Assembly (NCBI GenBank): GCA_032251335.1
Contig: JAVVDW010000008.1
Coordinates: 1-64,000 of the forward strand
DNA: 64,000 bases
Source of the DNA: UM-FILTER-40-17 sp032251335
Lineage (GTDB): Bacteria > Bacteroidota > Bacteroidia > Flavobacteriales > Flavobacteriaceae
Reading direction: 5' to 3'
Shown: in pieces, positions 32,100 through 40,806 of the stretch
Layout of the letters: each line of letters starts with the position of its first letter
Position numbering within the stretch: the stretch's first letter is position 1
The notes under the pieces: generated by a model
What the model was told of the DNA's origin: nothing
Database searches by the model: none
The model's input: the letters and a program-made list of their open reading frames with translations, nothing else
Made by a program: the position numbers and the translations under genes

Positions 32100-33539
32100 A
32101 TGATTTCTAATGCCTTACAATTCAGCAATCCACTCATTAAAAATACGGTAGTTGAGAAAACTTGTGTAGCCCAAAGTCAAAGTGACACGCACAAACAGTT
32201 AAAACGGTGGATGGTTTTAAGTTTGCTTTTTTTTTCTGTTCAGCTGCTTTCGGCGCAGTTTTATTCCGTTCGCGAGCAAGCCCAAATTAAAGACGCTATC
32301 CTCAGCCAACGTTTAGATTCTTTATTGCCCCAACTCATGGATGAGACAAACTTTGACATGTGGGTACTCATATCGCGCGAATACAACGAAGATCCCGTCC
32401 TAAAAACCATGTTGCCCGCTACGTGGCTCAACGCCCGCCGGAGAACCATCTTGGTTTTTTACAGAAATAAATCGGCAAACACCATAGAGAAGTTGGCTGT
32501 TGCAAGGTATGATGTGGGTACGCATTTTAAGTCGGTGTGGAACAAAGAGAAACAACCCGACCAATGGCAGGCACTCGTCGATTTGATCGAGGCTCGGAAT
32601 CCATCGCGAATTGGCATCAATGTTTCCGAATATTTCAACATCTTGGACGGACTCGTGCAAACCGACTACAAAGCCTTCATGGAAAAACTGCCCTCAACCT
32701 TCAAGAAAAAGGTTCATTCGTCAGAGAAATTAGCCATCCGCTGGATAGAAACCCGAACCGAAAAAGAAATGAAGATCTTTGCAGATTTGGTTGAAATTAC
32801 CCATCAAATTATAGCCGAAGCCTACTCCAATAAAGTTATCATTCCCGGGCAAACCACAGCCGATGATTTGGTTTGGTGGATGCGTCAGAAGGTTTCAGAT
32901 TTAGGCTTGCAAACTTGGTTTCACCCTTCGGTAGAAATCCAAAGAAGCGAAGAAAAACTTAAAAGCCACGTAGATGCCTTTACCAATAAAGATGCTTCAA
33001 AAGTCATTCAGCCCGGCGATTTGTTGCACTGCGATTTTGGCATAACGTATCTTGGTCTCAATACAGATTGCCAAGAAATGGCCTATGTGCTAAAACCCGG
33101 TGAAACTGAAGTGCCTGTCTTCTTGCAGCAAGCTTTTAAACAAGGAAACGTCGTGCAAGATGCACTTACGGACAATTTTAAAGTCGGTAGCACCGGAAAC
33201 GAAATTTTAGCCGCAGCCCTGGCACAGGCCAAATCGGCAGGTTTACGGCCTCAAATCTACACGCATCCGTTGGGCAGTTACGGCCATAGTTCGGGCACCA
33301 CCATCGGGATGTGGGACGCACAAGAAGGCGTGCCTTTTACCGGCGATTATCCAATGCATCACAACACGGCTTATGCTATAGAACTCAACGCAATGGTGTA
33401 CGTTGAGCAGTGGGGTAAAGATGTTCGAATTGCTTTGGAAGAGTCCGGTTTTTTTGGCAAAGAAGGCTTTAGCTATGTAAATAAAAGACAGACCAGCATT
33501 ATACCTATTGCCGCAAAAGAGGCGCATCTGGGCGATTAA
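32100..33539 (+). CDS. Exported M24 metallopeptidase (aminopeptidase P/creatinase fold)
   Basis: 479 residues. A hydrophobic leader ends VQLLSAQ near residue 52. The ATG at 32100 leaves a 37-residue lead-in, while the ATG at codon 38 (32211) would give a leader without basic residues, so the start is uncertain. An N-terminal creatinase-like domain is followed by the pita-bread M24 domain. Metal-binding residues are visible in the CDFG...TDCQ aspartate pair and in the HPLGSYGHSSG histidine stretch, and late acidic residues lie in AIELNAMVY. It should cleave X-Pro peptides or related dipeptides in the envelope. It follows menE by 33 bp. Confidence 0.85.
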   Translation: MISNALQFSNPLIKNTVVEKTCVAQSQSDTHKQLKRWMVLSLLFFSVQLLSAQFYSVREQAQIKDAILSQRLDSLLPQLMDETNFDMWVLISREYNEDPVLKTMLPATWLNARRRTILVFYRNKSANTIEKLAVARYDVGTHFKSVWNKEKQPDQWQALVDLIEARNPSRIGINVSEYFNILDGLVQTDYKAFMEKLPSTFKKKVHSSEKLAIRWIETRTEKEMKIFADLVEITHQIIAEAYSNKVIIPGQTTADDLVWWMRQKVSDLGLQTWFHPSVEIQRSEEKLKSHVDAFTNKDASKVIQPGDLLHCDFGITYLGLNTDCQEMAYVLKPGETEVPVFLQQAFKQGNVVQDALTDNFKVGSTGNEILAAALAQAKSAGLRPQIYTHPLGSYGHSSGTTIGMWDAQEGVPFTGDYPMHHNTAYAIELNAMVYVEQWGKDVRIALEESGFFGKEGFSYVNKRQTSIIPIAAKEAHLGD

Positions 33540-33686
33540 ATTGCTTGCTGAAAATACCTTGGGTTGGGATGTTTTTTAAAATTTTGCATGTTGGATGCTC
33601 CGTAGTGGCAAACTAAGGCGTTTTGCAAACAATTCTAAAGGTGTATTAAGCGACTTCACAAACCGCCTTTTCATTGCGCAAAAATG

Positions 33687-34151
33687 TCAAAAAAGTAGTT
33701 CCATTTTGATATTGCAGCGTTCATACACACAACCTGCCTCAACGGGTATTTCACAAAAGCCGAATTTTTGGTATAGATGAATGGCATTTTCCAATTTTGT
33801 GTTTGAGTACAAAATGAGTTTTTTCCAAGACCGCCTTTTGGCGAAATCTATACAATGTTGCAGCAATGTCTTTCCATAACCTTTGCCACGCAAGGTTTTA
33901 TCTACGGACATTTTGGTCAGTTCAAAGACTCCTTCCTCAGTTTTCATCAGTGCGACAGTACCCAAAACGGTATTGTCTCGGAGCAAAAAAAAGATATGTC
34001 CGCCCGGTGCTATGATTTTTTGTTCACATTGATTGAGTACCATTTCATCTACAGGTTCTACGAAAAAAAATTCTTCCAGCCAATCAACATTGAGTCTGAC
34101 AAAATCTTGTTTTAAATCTGGATGATACAGAGCGATGCGTATTTTTGTCAT
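33687..34151 (-). CDS. GNAT-family N-acetyltransferase
   Basis: 154 residues with the GNAT fold. The acetyl-CoA-binding motif A is MSVDKTLRGKGYGKTLL near residues 80-97, followed by NAIHLYQKFGF, the usual end of motif B. Substrate unknown; members acetylate amines on small molecules or proteins in the cytoplasm. Single gene between an M24 peptidase and fumarase. Confidence 0.85.
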   Translation of the reverse strand: MTKIRIALYHPDLKQDFVRLNVDWLEEFFFVEPVDEMVLNQCEQKIIAPGGHIFFLLRDNTVLGTVALMKTEEGVFELTKMSVDKTLRGKGYGKTLLQHCIDFAKRRSWKKLILYSNTKLENAIHLYQKFGFCEIPVEAGCVYERCNIKMELLF

Positions 34152-34229
34152 TATTTGCGGATGTTTAAGCGATAGGCATTACCCAAGTGTCTGTACAAAA
34201 TTTCATCTTACACTTGGTGAGTGTTTGGC

Positions 34230-35627
34230 CTATTTCAAGGAGCCTACCATGTCTTCCGGTTTCACCCATGCGTCGAATTCTGCTGCTGTCACATAGCCCA
34301 GTCGGACGGCTTCTTCTTTGAGCGTTGTGCCGTTTTGATGTGCCGTATTCGCAATCTCGGCTGCTTTGTAATAGCCTATTTTGGTGTTCAAAGCGGTAAC
34401 CAGCATCAGCGAATTGTTGAGCAATTCCTTGATGCGCGGGTGGTTGGGCTCAATGCCGGAGGCGCAATGTTCATCAAAGGAAACGCAAGCATCGCCAATG
34501 AGCTGTGCAGATTGCAATATATTGGCAGCCATCACCGGTTTAAAGACATTCAATTCAAACTGGCCCTGCGTGCCCGAAAAGGTCACCGCAGCGTCATTGC
34601 CGATTACTTGTGCGCAAACCATGGTCAATGCCTCACATTGGGTAGGATTTACTTTGCCGGGCATGATAGACGAGCCGGGTTCGTTGGCAGGAATAATAAT
34701 TTCTGCGATGCCCGATCTGGGCCCGGATGCCAACAATCGAATGTCATTGGCAATTTTGTAGAGCGAAACGGCCAGTACTTTGAGTGCACTGTGTGCTTCT
34801 ACTATGGCATCGTGTGCGGCCAGGGCTTCAAATTTGTTGTCGGCTGTTTTAAAAGGCATTTCGGTAAACTTTGCAATAAACTCTGCCACGCGTTTGGCAT
34901 AGCCTTTTGGCGTGTTGATGCCCGTGCCTACAGCAGTGCCGCCTAATGCCAATTCGGACAGATGGTCAAGCGAGTTGTGCAAGGTTTTAAGGCCGTGATC
35001 GAGTTGGGAAACATAACCCGAAAACTCTTGACCGAGTGTGAGCGGTGTGGCATCCATCAGATGGGTACGTCCAATCTTGACCACATTTTTAAATGCATCT
35101 GATTTTTTCTTCAGCGTATTGCGCAATTGGGTGACACCCGGTATGGTCGTTTGCACGATTTTTATGTACGCGGCTATGTGCATGGCCGTTGGGTAGGTGT
35201 CGTTGGACGATTGCGATTTGTTGACATCGTCATTGGGTTGCAAGGTCTTGTCGCCTTCTCCTATGGTTTTGCCTGCCAACACATGTGCGCGGTTGGCTAT
35301 CACCTCGTTTACATTCATATTGCTTTGGGTGCCGGAACCAGTTTGCCAAATGACAAGTGGGAATTCGTTGTCGAGTTTGCCTTCAAGAATTTCATCGCAC
35401 ACTTTGGCGATTAAATCCCTTTTTTCAATGGGCAAAACGCCCAGTTCGCAGTTGGTATAAGCGGCGGCTTTTTTGAGATAGGCAAATCCCTCTATGATTT
35501 CTTTGGGCATAGAAGCTTGAGGTCCTATTTTAAAATTGTTGCGTGAACGCTCTGTTTGAGCACCCCAATACACGTCGGCGGAAACTTTTACTTCGCCCAT
35601 GGTGTCTTTCTCTATTCTGTATTTCAT
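34230..35627 (-). CDS. fumC: Fumarate hydratase class II
   Basis: 465 residues from the ATG at 35627; the 8-residue extension to 35651 runs towards the repeat element and lacks support. It interconverts fumarate and malate in the TCA cycle as a cytoplasmic tetramer. Motifs: GSGTQSNMNVNEV near 100, the active-site GRTHLMDATP near 190 and the fumarase signature GSSIMPGKVNP near 320. The iron-free class II type is common in aerobic Bacteroidota. Monocistronic. Confidence 0.96.
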   Translation of the reverse strand: MKYRIEKDTMGEVKVSADVYWGAQTERSRNNFKIGPQASMPKEIIEGFAYLKKAAAYTNCELGVLPIEKRDLIAKVCDEILEGKLDNEFPLVIWQTGSGTQSNMNVNEVIANRAHVLAGKTIGEGDKTLQPNDDVNKSQSSNDTYPTAMHIAAYIKIVQTTIPGVTQLRNTLKKKSDAFKNVVKIGRTHLMDATPLTLGQEFSGYVSQLDHGLKTLHNSLDHLSELALGGTAVGTGINTPKGYAKRVAEFIAKFTEMPFKTADNKFEALAAHDAIVEAHSALKVLAVSLYKIANDIRLLASGPRSGIAEIIIPANEPGSSIMPGKVNPTQCEALTMVCAQVIGNDAAVTFSGTQGQFELNVFKPVMAANILQSAQLIGDACVSFDEHCASGIEPNHPRIKELLNNSLMLVTALNTKIGYYKAAEIANTAHQNGTTLKEEAVRLGYVTAAEFDAWVKPEDMVGSLK

Positions 35628-35652
35628 GTGTTTATTTTTATTGTTTTTCAAT

Positions 35653-35719
35653 GGTCACACGGAACGCCATAGAGTAATCATACTCCTGTGTGTTACTTTT
35701 TTTATATGGGCGTTTCATG
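35653..35719 (+). repeat. Intergenic hairpin repeat, family A copy 3 (internally deleted)
   Basis: It keeps GGTCA at the left, GGAACGCC, the TAATCATACTCCTGTGTG core and GGGCGTTTCATG, but about 20 bp including CTTCGACTGCGCTCAG is missing. It lies 26 bp upstream of fumC. The clean loss of the left arm shows that the right hairpin part can stand alone. Confidence 0.8.
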
Positions 35720-35854
35720 AAAAACATTGTTTGAACAAAATTAACGATTTATGCGGGAATGTATTTCAATTATGCGTTTAATTTTTCTGATGGGTAGTCG
35801 TAAAAGTTATTTTAAAATTAAAAATTTTTATCTTTTAAACTCCGGAAAAAATAT

Positions 35855-35862
35855 TATTTTTG
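35855..35862 (+). promoter_or_regulatory. Promoter -7 box TATTTTTG
   Basis: An exact TAnnTTTG match 25 nt before the ATG of a 58-codon frame, giving a leader of about 19 nt. No -33 TTTG at standard spacing. Confidence 0.5.
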
Positions 35863-35887
35863 TGGACGTAATTAAAAGCGCTTTATC

Positions 35888-36064
35888 ATGTTTGAATTCG
35901 ATCAATACTTAGGATTTTTGGCATTTTTAACCATTTTGACCATCGGTTTTTGGCTGATGATTTTTTTGGTGTCTATTCTTCCATATTGGATTATCGGTGC
36001 TGCCAAGGAGCGTTTTCAAGAAATAAAGGCTGAAAAAGCAGCAAAGAGAGCAGAGGAGGAGTAG
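35888..36064 (+). CDS. 58-residue single- or double-pass membrane protein
   Basis: The protein begins MFEFDQYLGFLAFL. Its hydrophobic stretch runs from about 9 to 37 and could be one long or two short helices, and it ends in a charged lysine/glutamate-rich helix (KAEKAAKRAEEE). The well-placed -7 box, the ATG and the sharp hydrophobic/charged division support a real gene despite its size. I do not recognise a family. It is convergent with the NlpC/P60-like gene. Confidence 0.6.
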   Translation: MFEFDQYLGFLAFLTILTIGFWLMIFLVSILPYWIIGAAKERFQEIKAEKAAKRAEEE

Positions 36065-36088
36065 TCTCGTTCTTTAGAATTCCATTTT

Positions 36089-36829
36089 TTAGATGATTTT
36101 TTTTAACATTCGCAATTGATGTGAGTGTTGCTTGGTATCTTCGTTGTATATGCCGTGTTGGTCTAGCCGATCAATCCTCACTTTTTCGGATGCGTGAATA
36201 ATATGGTTGTCGGTCAGTAAAATGCCTGTGTGTACAATGTCACCGTGAGTGTCATCAAAAAACACCAAATCTCCGGGCTCGGCTTCTTCAATAAAACTCA
36301 AGGTTTCTCCTCTTAAGGCTTGTTGGTCTAAAAACCTAGGCAGCACATGGCCTGTGAGTCTGTAAACCAACTGCGTAAATCCGGATGCATCTATGCCAAA
36401 AGGGCTTTTGCCGCCATTCAGACCGGGGCTGTTCAAATACATTAAGGCAAAATTCATAAGGCCTATTTTTGAAGTTGCACCCGAAACGGAATGTCCCTCA
36501 AATTGATGTGCTATTTTTTGGAGGTGTGTCAATTCAGACCCCAAAACAATGGTTTTAAGATGTCCGTTTGCGTCGGTGACTACGTCCACCAAATCGGCAG
36601 CTAATACAGGTGTAGCGGAATGATCAACGTTTTCTAAACTAGCAAACTGCCCGGTTTGAATCCATCCTTGTACGCAGTCAAAACATGTTTTGATGGATAC
36701 CCAATTTTTCTTGAGCTCAAGTATCTCAAAAGTTTCTCCAAAAAGAAGTTGAGAAATCATTTCGGCTTTGTCTGCCGGTTCTTTTCTGATAGGAACCAAA
36801 CTCAGTGGGCAAATTCCGTACTTTTCCAA
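36089..36829 (-). CDS. SH3 - NlpC/P60-like protein with catalytic Cys replaced by Ala
   Basis: 246 residues without a signal peptide. SH3b-type domains fill about 1-118, and an NlpC/P60 (C40) domain fills 120-240. The motif that normally reads DCSGF is DASGF, with A148 where the nucleophile cysteine belongs (codon GCA, three changes from TGC). The usual YLWGG before it is GLNGG. H200 in VHTGI and H212 in IHAS, the other catalytic positions, are kept. This points to a peptidoglycan-binding but inactive paralogue. The start is a TTG giving MEKYGICPLSLVPIR, like homologues. It lies 33 bp after the thiolase gene. Confidence 0.82.
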   Translation of the reverse strand: MEKYGICPLSLVPIRKEPADKAEMISQLLFGETFEILELKKNWVSIKTCFDCVQGWIQTGQFASLENVDHSATPVLAADLVDVVTDANGHLKTIVLGSELTHLQKIAHQFEGHSVSGATSKIGLMNFALMYLNSPGLNGGKSPFGIDASGFTQLVYRLTGHVLPRFLDQQALRGETLSFIEEAEPGDLVFFDDTHGDIVHTGILLTDNHIIHASEKVRIDRLDQHGIYNEDTKQHSHQLRMLKKII

Positions 36830-36862
36830 GTGTGTTAAGATTGTTTAGCGCAAATATACGAG

Positions 36863-38041
36863 TTATAATCTTTCCACTACTATGGCTGAAGCCCCTCCGC
36901 CACCATTGCAGATAGCCGCTGCGCCCAGTTTGCCTTGGTTGTGTTTGAGTACACCCAGAAGCGTAATGAGTATCCGTACACCCGAGCAACCAAGTGGATG
37001 CCCCAACGATACCGCACCGCCGTGTACATTCACTTTTTCATCGGAAAGTCCGAGTAGTTTAATATTGGCCAAGCCAACTACTGAGAAAGCTTCGTTAAAT
37101 TCGAAAAAATCGATGTCTTCTATTTTTACACCTGCTTTGTCCAAGGCTTTGGGTAGGGCTTTGGCAGGCGAGGTGGTAAACCATTTGGGTTCTTGTGATG
37201 CGTCTGCATAGCCTTTGATGATGGCTATGGGTTGCAAGCCCAGTGATTTTGCCTTCTCAACCGACATCAAAATAACGGTACCCGCACCGTCGTTTATGGT
37301 GGAAGCATTGGCAGCCGTTACTGTTCCATCCTTTGAAAATGCGGGTCTGAGTTGGCTGATTTTGTCAAACACCACATTCTTGTATTCTTCGTCTTCTTTC
37401 ATAAGAATAGGGTCGCCCTTTCGTTGTGGAATTTCGACCGGCACTACTTCATCGTCAAATTTTCCTTCTGCCCAAGCTTTGGCGGATCTTTGGTAAGATT
37501 GGATGGCATAGGCGTCTTGATCTTCGCGAGAAAAACCGTATTCAGAGGCACACAAATCGCCACAAATGCCCATAGCCTGATGGTCGTAAGCATCGGAAAG
37601 TCCGTCTTTTTGCAGGCCGTCTTCCAATTGTGCAGTGCCGTATTTGTAGCCATTGCGCAGTGGCAAGTAATGCGGAATGAGGCTCATGTTTTCCATGCCT
37701 CCGGCTACAACTACCTCAGCATCACCGAGCAAGATAGCTTGTGCGCCTTGCATCACGGCTTTCATGCCGGAGGCACAAACTTTGTTTACCGTAGTGCAGG
37801 GAACACTATTGGGTATGCCCGCCCCGAGTGCGGCTTGTTTGGCAGGTGCTTGTCCAAGTCCGGCCTGTACCACACAGCCCATAAAAACTTCATCTACCAG
37901 ATTGGGATCGAGTTTGATTTTGTCTATAGCGCCTTTGATGGCAATACTGCCAAGTTTTGTAGCGGGAATCGATGAAAGTTTGCCTAAAAAACTACCGATG
38001 GGCGTCCTGGCAAAAGAGACTATGGCGACTTGTTTGTTCAT
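36863..38041 (-). CDS. Acetyl-CoA C-acyltransferase (thiolase)
   Basis: 392 residues from the ATG at 38041; the longer frame adds a hydrophobic 19-residue piece unlike thiolases. It catalyses condensation or cleavage of 3-oxoacyl-CoA. The nucleophile is C89 in NKVCASGMKA, the second cysteine lies in GHPLGCSGVRI, and histidines are seen in GHPLG and the NEAF stretch. Length and motifs match acetyl-CoA acetyltransferase/AtoB-like enzymes. No other beta-oxidation genes are adjacent, so biosynthetic or degradative use cannot be told. Confidence 0.93.
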   Translation of the reverse strand: MNKQVAIVSFARTPIGSFLGKLSSIPATKLGSIAIKGAIDKIKLDPNLVDEVFMGCVVQAGLGQAPAKQAALGAGIPNSVPCTTVNKVCASGMKAVMQGAQAILLGDAEVVVAGGMENMSLIPHYLPLRNGYKYGTAQLEDGLQKDGLSDAYDHQAMGICGDLCASEYGFSREDQDAYAIQSYQRSAKAWAEGKFDDEVVPVEIPQRKGDPILMKEDEEYKNVVFDKISQLRPAFSKDGTVTAANASTINDGAGTVILMSVEKAKSLGLQPIAIIKGYADASQEPKWFTTSPAKALPKALDKAGVKIEDIDFFEFNEAFSVVGLANIKLLGLSDEKVNVHGGAVSLGHPLGCSGVRILITLLGVLKHNQGKLGAAAICNGGGGASAIVVERL

Positions 38042-38333
38042 GTTTTTGAATAATTTATAATAAATCGTTTGTTTCATTGCTAAATTACAAAATTTCATAA
38101 TATTGGTGAATAAATTTTACGTGATTAACAACTATTTAATTTTCTAACTAACTGCCTACAGATGCTTCTTTTTATGTTGCGCAAATTTGCCTCAGTTGTT
38201 CAACTGTCATATAAAAAGTGCTCGTTCATGATTCGGTTATCTTAAATGTGTCATAACTTTGACACAAAAAGGGGCGGTTACACCTATAAAATATGAACTG
38301 ATGATTCAATCGGTAATTCAATCAATTTATTTG
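38042..38333. other. Divergent gap between thiolase and the HD-domain gene
   Basis: Just under 300 bp before the plus-strand -7 box. It is AT-rich with no gene, repeat or terminator recognised. The thiolase promoter should lie at its left end, but no clear TAnnTTTG was found for it. Confidence 0.4.
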
Positions 38334-38341
38334 TACTTTTG
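38334..38341 (+). promoter_or_regulatory. Promoter -7 box TACTTTTG for the PgpH-like gene
   Basis: An exact TAnnTTTG match ending one base before a first ATG (38343). Transcription should start beyond that ATG, so the second ATG (38358) is the likely start codon. Confidence 0.55.
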
Positions 38342-38357
38342 AATGCTTAGTGCCTTT

Positions 38358-40352
38358 ATGAAAACATTTATCACAAAGTTTTTTGAGAATCGGGATTTTA
38401 TTTACAAGACAATATTGTTCTTGTTTACCACAATAGTCATAGTTTCTTTACTTCCTAAAGAAGAAAAATTTCCTTTTGCCTACAAAATAGGTATGCCTTG
38501 GTCGTATGATGATTATTACGCGCCGTTTGATTTTAGCCTCCCCAGACCCGAGAGTGATGTGGTATCGGCCAAAAAACAAATCATGTTTAACCATCCGCTG
38601 TATCTTTCTTTTGACCAGGAGGTCAATGACAGTTTGGAAACACAGTATAAAGATCAAACAGCGCAATTAAAAAACTTTCTACTTCGCTATCGCTTGAGAG
38701 GTGCTTTTGACAGCGTCATGCAGTTATACAATCGGGGTGTGGTGGCGCCGAACGAAGCCTTACGCGAGAACCGGGAATTATACATGCGCAAAAATGGTAT
38801 TATAGAAAAGACAACTTTTGAAAATTTCCATCCTTTTGCCAGCGTACAAAACAAGATTTTACAATCGGTTTTGGACACGCTTAAACTGTCTTGGCGACCC
38901 AATGTACGGCTGGATAACGAACTCACAAACCAGATGAAAGAAAAAGCCCTTCGGGAAATACCGCTCTGGGAAGGTTTTTATGAAAAAGGAAGTTTGATTT
39001 TGTCACAAAACGAAGTTGTAGATAAGGACAAGTTCAGGCAGTTGGAAACCATCAAAAAGAATCTTTCACTGGAGCTTAGTTCAACGCGGTATTTTACACT
39101 TTTCACGGGTTATTTGCTAACAGTCGGCTTGGTAATTGGAATGCTGTTTTTATTTATTCAGAAATATAGACCTGAAATTTACACCTCCAACCGGAAGTTG
39201 GTTTTTGTTTTGCTCAATCTCGTCCTAATGGTTTTGGCTGTGACTGCCGTCCTGAAGTGGCAACCCCAATTTTTATACCTCACACCACTGTGTTTGTTGC
39301 CGTTGGTTGTGAAGGCTTTTTTTGATGCGCGGTTGGGTTTGTTTACGCATGTGGTTACAGTGCTTATTTTGAGTTTGGTGGTTTCCGATAGTATTCAGTT
39401 TTTAGTCATTCAATTTATTGCGGGTATTGTGACCATACTGACGGTTTCAGAATCTTATAAAAGAACGAATCTCTTTATCTCGGTGGGAAAAATTGTAGCC
39501 GTGTATTTGGTTTCTTTTGTGGCACTCGAATTGGTTTTTCAGGGAAGTATAAGTGAAAACGTATGGCAAGATATGGGTGTATTTGGCATCAATGGCTTGT
39601 TGATACTTGCGTTGTCGGTGCCGCTTTTTTATGTTTATGAAAAAGTTTTCGGCTTGGTTTCAGATTATTCATTGCTCGAATTGTCCGACACCAATGCTGA
39701 TTTGCTCAAAGAGATGGCAGACAAAGCGCCCGGTACTTTTCATCACTCTTTGCAGGTGGCAAACCTGGCTGAAGCGGCTGCCCAAGAAGTGGGTGCCAAT
39801 GCCATGTTGGTGCGCGTAGGCGCCTTGTATCACGATATAGGAAAAATGCTGAATCCGATATATTTTACTGAAAATCAAATATCAGGATCTAATTTGCACG
39901 ATGAATTGTCGAGCATGGAAAGTGTCAAAATTATCATCGATCACGTAAAAGACGGCGTGGCACTCGCCAAAAAAAATAAGCTTCCCGATAGAATTATAGA
40001 CTTTATTCGAACGCATCACGGTACTTCTTTGGTGTATTATTTCTATAAAAAAGAAAAAGAGCAGTCTGTGGATGTAGATGAAATGCAGTTTAGGTACCCG
40101 GGGCCTATTCCTTTTTCAAAAGAAACCGCCATACTGATGATGGCAGACAGTGTAGAAGCCGCCTCTAAAAGCCTGAAAGAACCCACAGCTTTGATGATAG
40201 ATGATTTTGTTGAAAAAATTATTACCAAGCAGTTGGAAGAAGCCCAATTTGTGAATGCAGATATCTCGCTTAAAGAGATTGAACAGATCAAAAAAGTACT
40301 GAAGCGCAAGCTGATTAATATTTATCATTTACGGATAGCATATCCTGAGTAA
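38358..40352 (+). CDS. pgpH: PgpH-type 7TM-HD c-di-AMP phosphodiesterase
   Basis: 664 residues from the ATG at 38358. An N-terminal helix (about 15-35) is followed by an extracytoplasmic domain of about 200 residues. A block of about seven membrane helices follows (about 245-435), then a cytoplasmic HD domain with HHSLQVANLAE near 462 and the metal pair HD in YHDIGKM at about 492-493. Later HHG and MMADSVEAA stretches complete the HD site. This is the architecture of PgpH, which hydrolyses cyclic di-AMP to pApA. With CdaA at 2606 it would give synthesis and breakdown of the same signal. It is followed by two tRNA genes. Confidence 0.9.
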   Translation: MKTFITKFFENRDFIYKTILFLFTTIVIVSLLPKEEKFPFAYKIGMPWSYDDYYAPFDFSLPRPESDVVSAKKQIMFNHPLYLSFDQEVNDSLETQYKDQTAQLKNFLLRYRLRGAFDSVMQLYNRGVVAPNEALRENRELYMRKNGIIEKTTFENFHPFASVQNKILQSVLDTLKLSWRPNVRLDNELTNQMKEKALREIPLWEGFYEKGSLILSQNEVVDKDKFRQLETIKKNLSLELSSTRYFTLFTGYLLTVGLVIGMLFLFIQKYRPEIYTSNRKLVFVLLNLVLMVLAVTAVLKWQPQFLYLTPLCLLPLVVKAFFDARLGLFTHVVTVLILSLVVSDSIQFLVIQFIAGIVTILTVSESYKRTNLFISVGKIVAVYLVSFVALELVFQGSISENVWQDMGVFGINGLLILALSVPLFYVYEKVFGLVSDYSLLELSDTNADLLKEMADKAPGTFHHSLQVANLAEAAAQEVGANAMLVRVGALYHDIGKMLNPIYFTENQISGSNLHDELSSMESVKIIIDHVKDGVALAKKNKLPDRIIDFIRTHHGTSLVYYFYKKEKEQSVDVDEMQFRYPGPIPFSKETAILMMADSVEAASKSLKEPTALMIDDFVEKIITKQLEEAQFVNADISLKEIEQIKKVLKRKLINIYHLRIAYPE

Positions 40353-40380
40353 AAATTGCGATGGAAAGTTTTAGAAATAG

Positions 40381-40411
40381 TTGTTTCGTTAAAAACTAAA
40401 AGTTACATTTG
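40381..40411 (+). promoter_or_regulatory. Promoter of the tRNA unit (TTG-N20-TACATTTG)
   Basis: TTG at 40381-40383 and an exact -7 box TACATTTG at 40404-40411 with a 20-nt spacer. The first tRNA begins 31 nt after the -7 box. Confidence 0.65.
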
Positions 40412-40441
40412 CACCCTCATTTTAGAGAAACGTTCATAGCA

Positions 40442-40526
40442 GGAGAGTTGCCGGAGTGGTTAACGGAGCAGTTTGCTAAACTGTCGGCGGGAAACCGTCG
40501 CGTGGGTTCGAATCCCACACTCTCCG
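40442..40526 (+). tRNA. tRNA-Ser (anticodon GCU)
   Basis: An 85-nt class II tRNA with a long variable arm. The acceptor stem GGAGAGT pairs with ACTCTCC, and the T-loop TTCGAAT is present. The anticodon loop reads TTTGCTAAA with GCT at 40475-40477. CCA is not encoded. Confidence 0.96.
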
Positions 40527-40548
40527 CTCTTTTTAAATATATATTTTT

Positions 40549-40623
40549 CGGGGTGTAGCGTAGCCCGGTTATCGCGCCTGGTTTGGGACCAGGAGGTCGG
40601 AGGTTCGAATCCTCTCACCCCGA
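40549..40623 (+). tRNA. tRNA-Pro (anticodon UGG)
   Basis: A 75-nt cloverleaf. The acceptor stem CGGGGTG pairs with CACCCCG, and the T-loop TTCGAAT is present. The anticodon loop TTTGGGA has TGG at 40584-40586. CCA is not encoded. It lies 22 nt after tRNA-Ser, so both share one transcript. Confidence 0.96.
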
Positions 40624-40631
40624 CAAAGAAA

Positions 40632-40664
40632 AGTCAGTAATCTTTTGATTATTGGCTTTTTTTG
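40632..40664 (+). terminator. Terminator of the tRNA unit
   Basis: An 11-bp stem, AGTCAGTAATC/GATTATTGGCT, with a TTTT loop and one G-U pair is followed by seven T. It lies 9 nt past tRNA-Pro. Confidence 0.85.
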
Positions 40665-40806
40665 TTTGGAGATGTCTCTCTCTGAGTATTTTAATCTATT
40701 TTTAAGAAGTCATTGAGAGTGGCGTAAAATTCGTATTTTTAACGGCGTAAAACGTTTAAAATCATTATGCCTGGACATTCTTATCTTAACATATCAATCA
40801 ATTGCT

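Noticed and set aside
34221..34946. 241-codon plus-strand frame
   Set aside because: It is antisense to fumC, whose motifs and length are certain. The frame is cysteine-, glycine- and histidine-rich in the way antisense frames of this base composition are, with no leader or family match.
37352..37975. 207-codon plus-strand frame
   Set aside because: Antisense to the thiolase gene. No recognisable domain; the open frame is a by-product of codon bias.
38343..38360. First ATG of the PgpH-like frame as the start codon
   Set aside because: It directly follows the -7 box TACTTTTG and would lie upstream of the transcription start. The ATG at 38358 fits.
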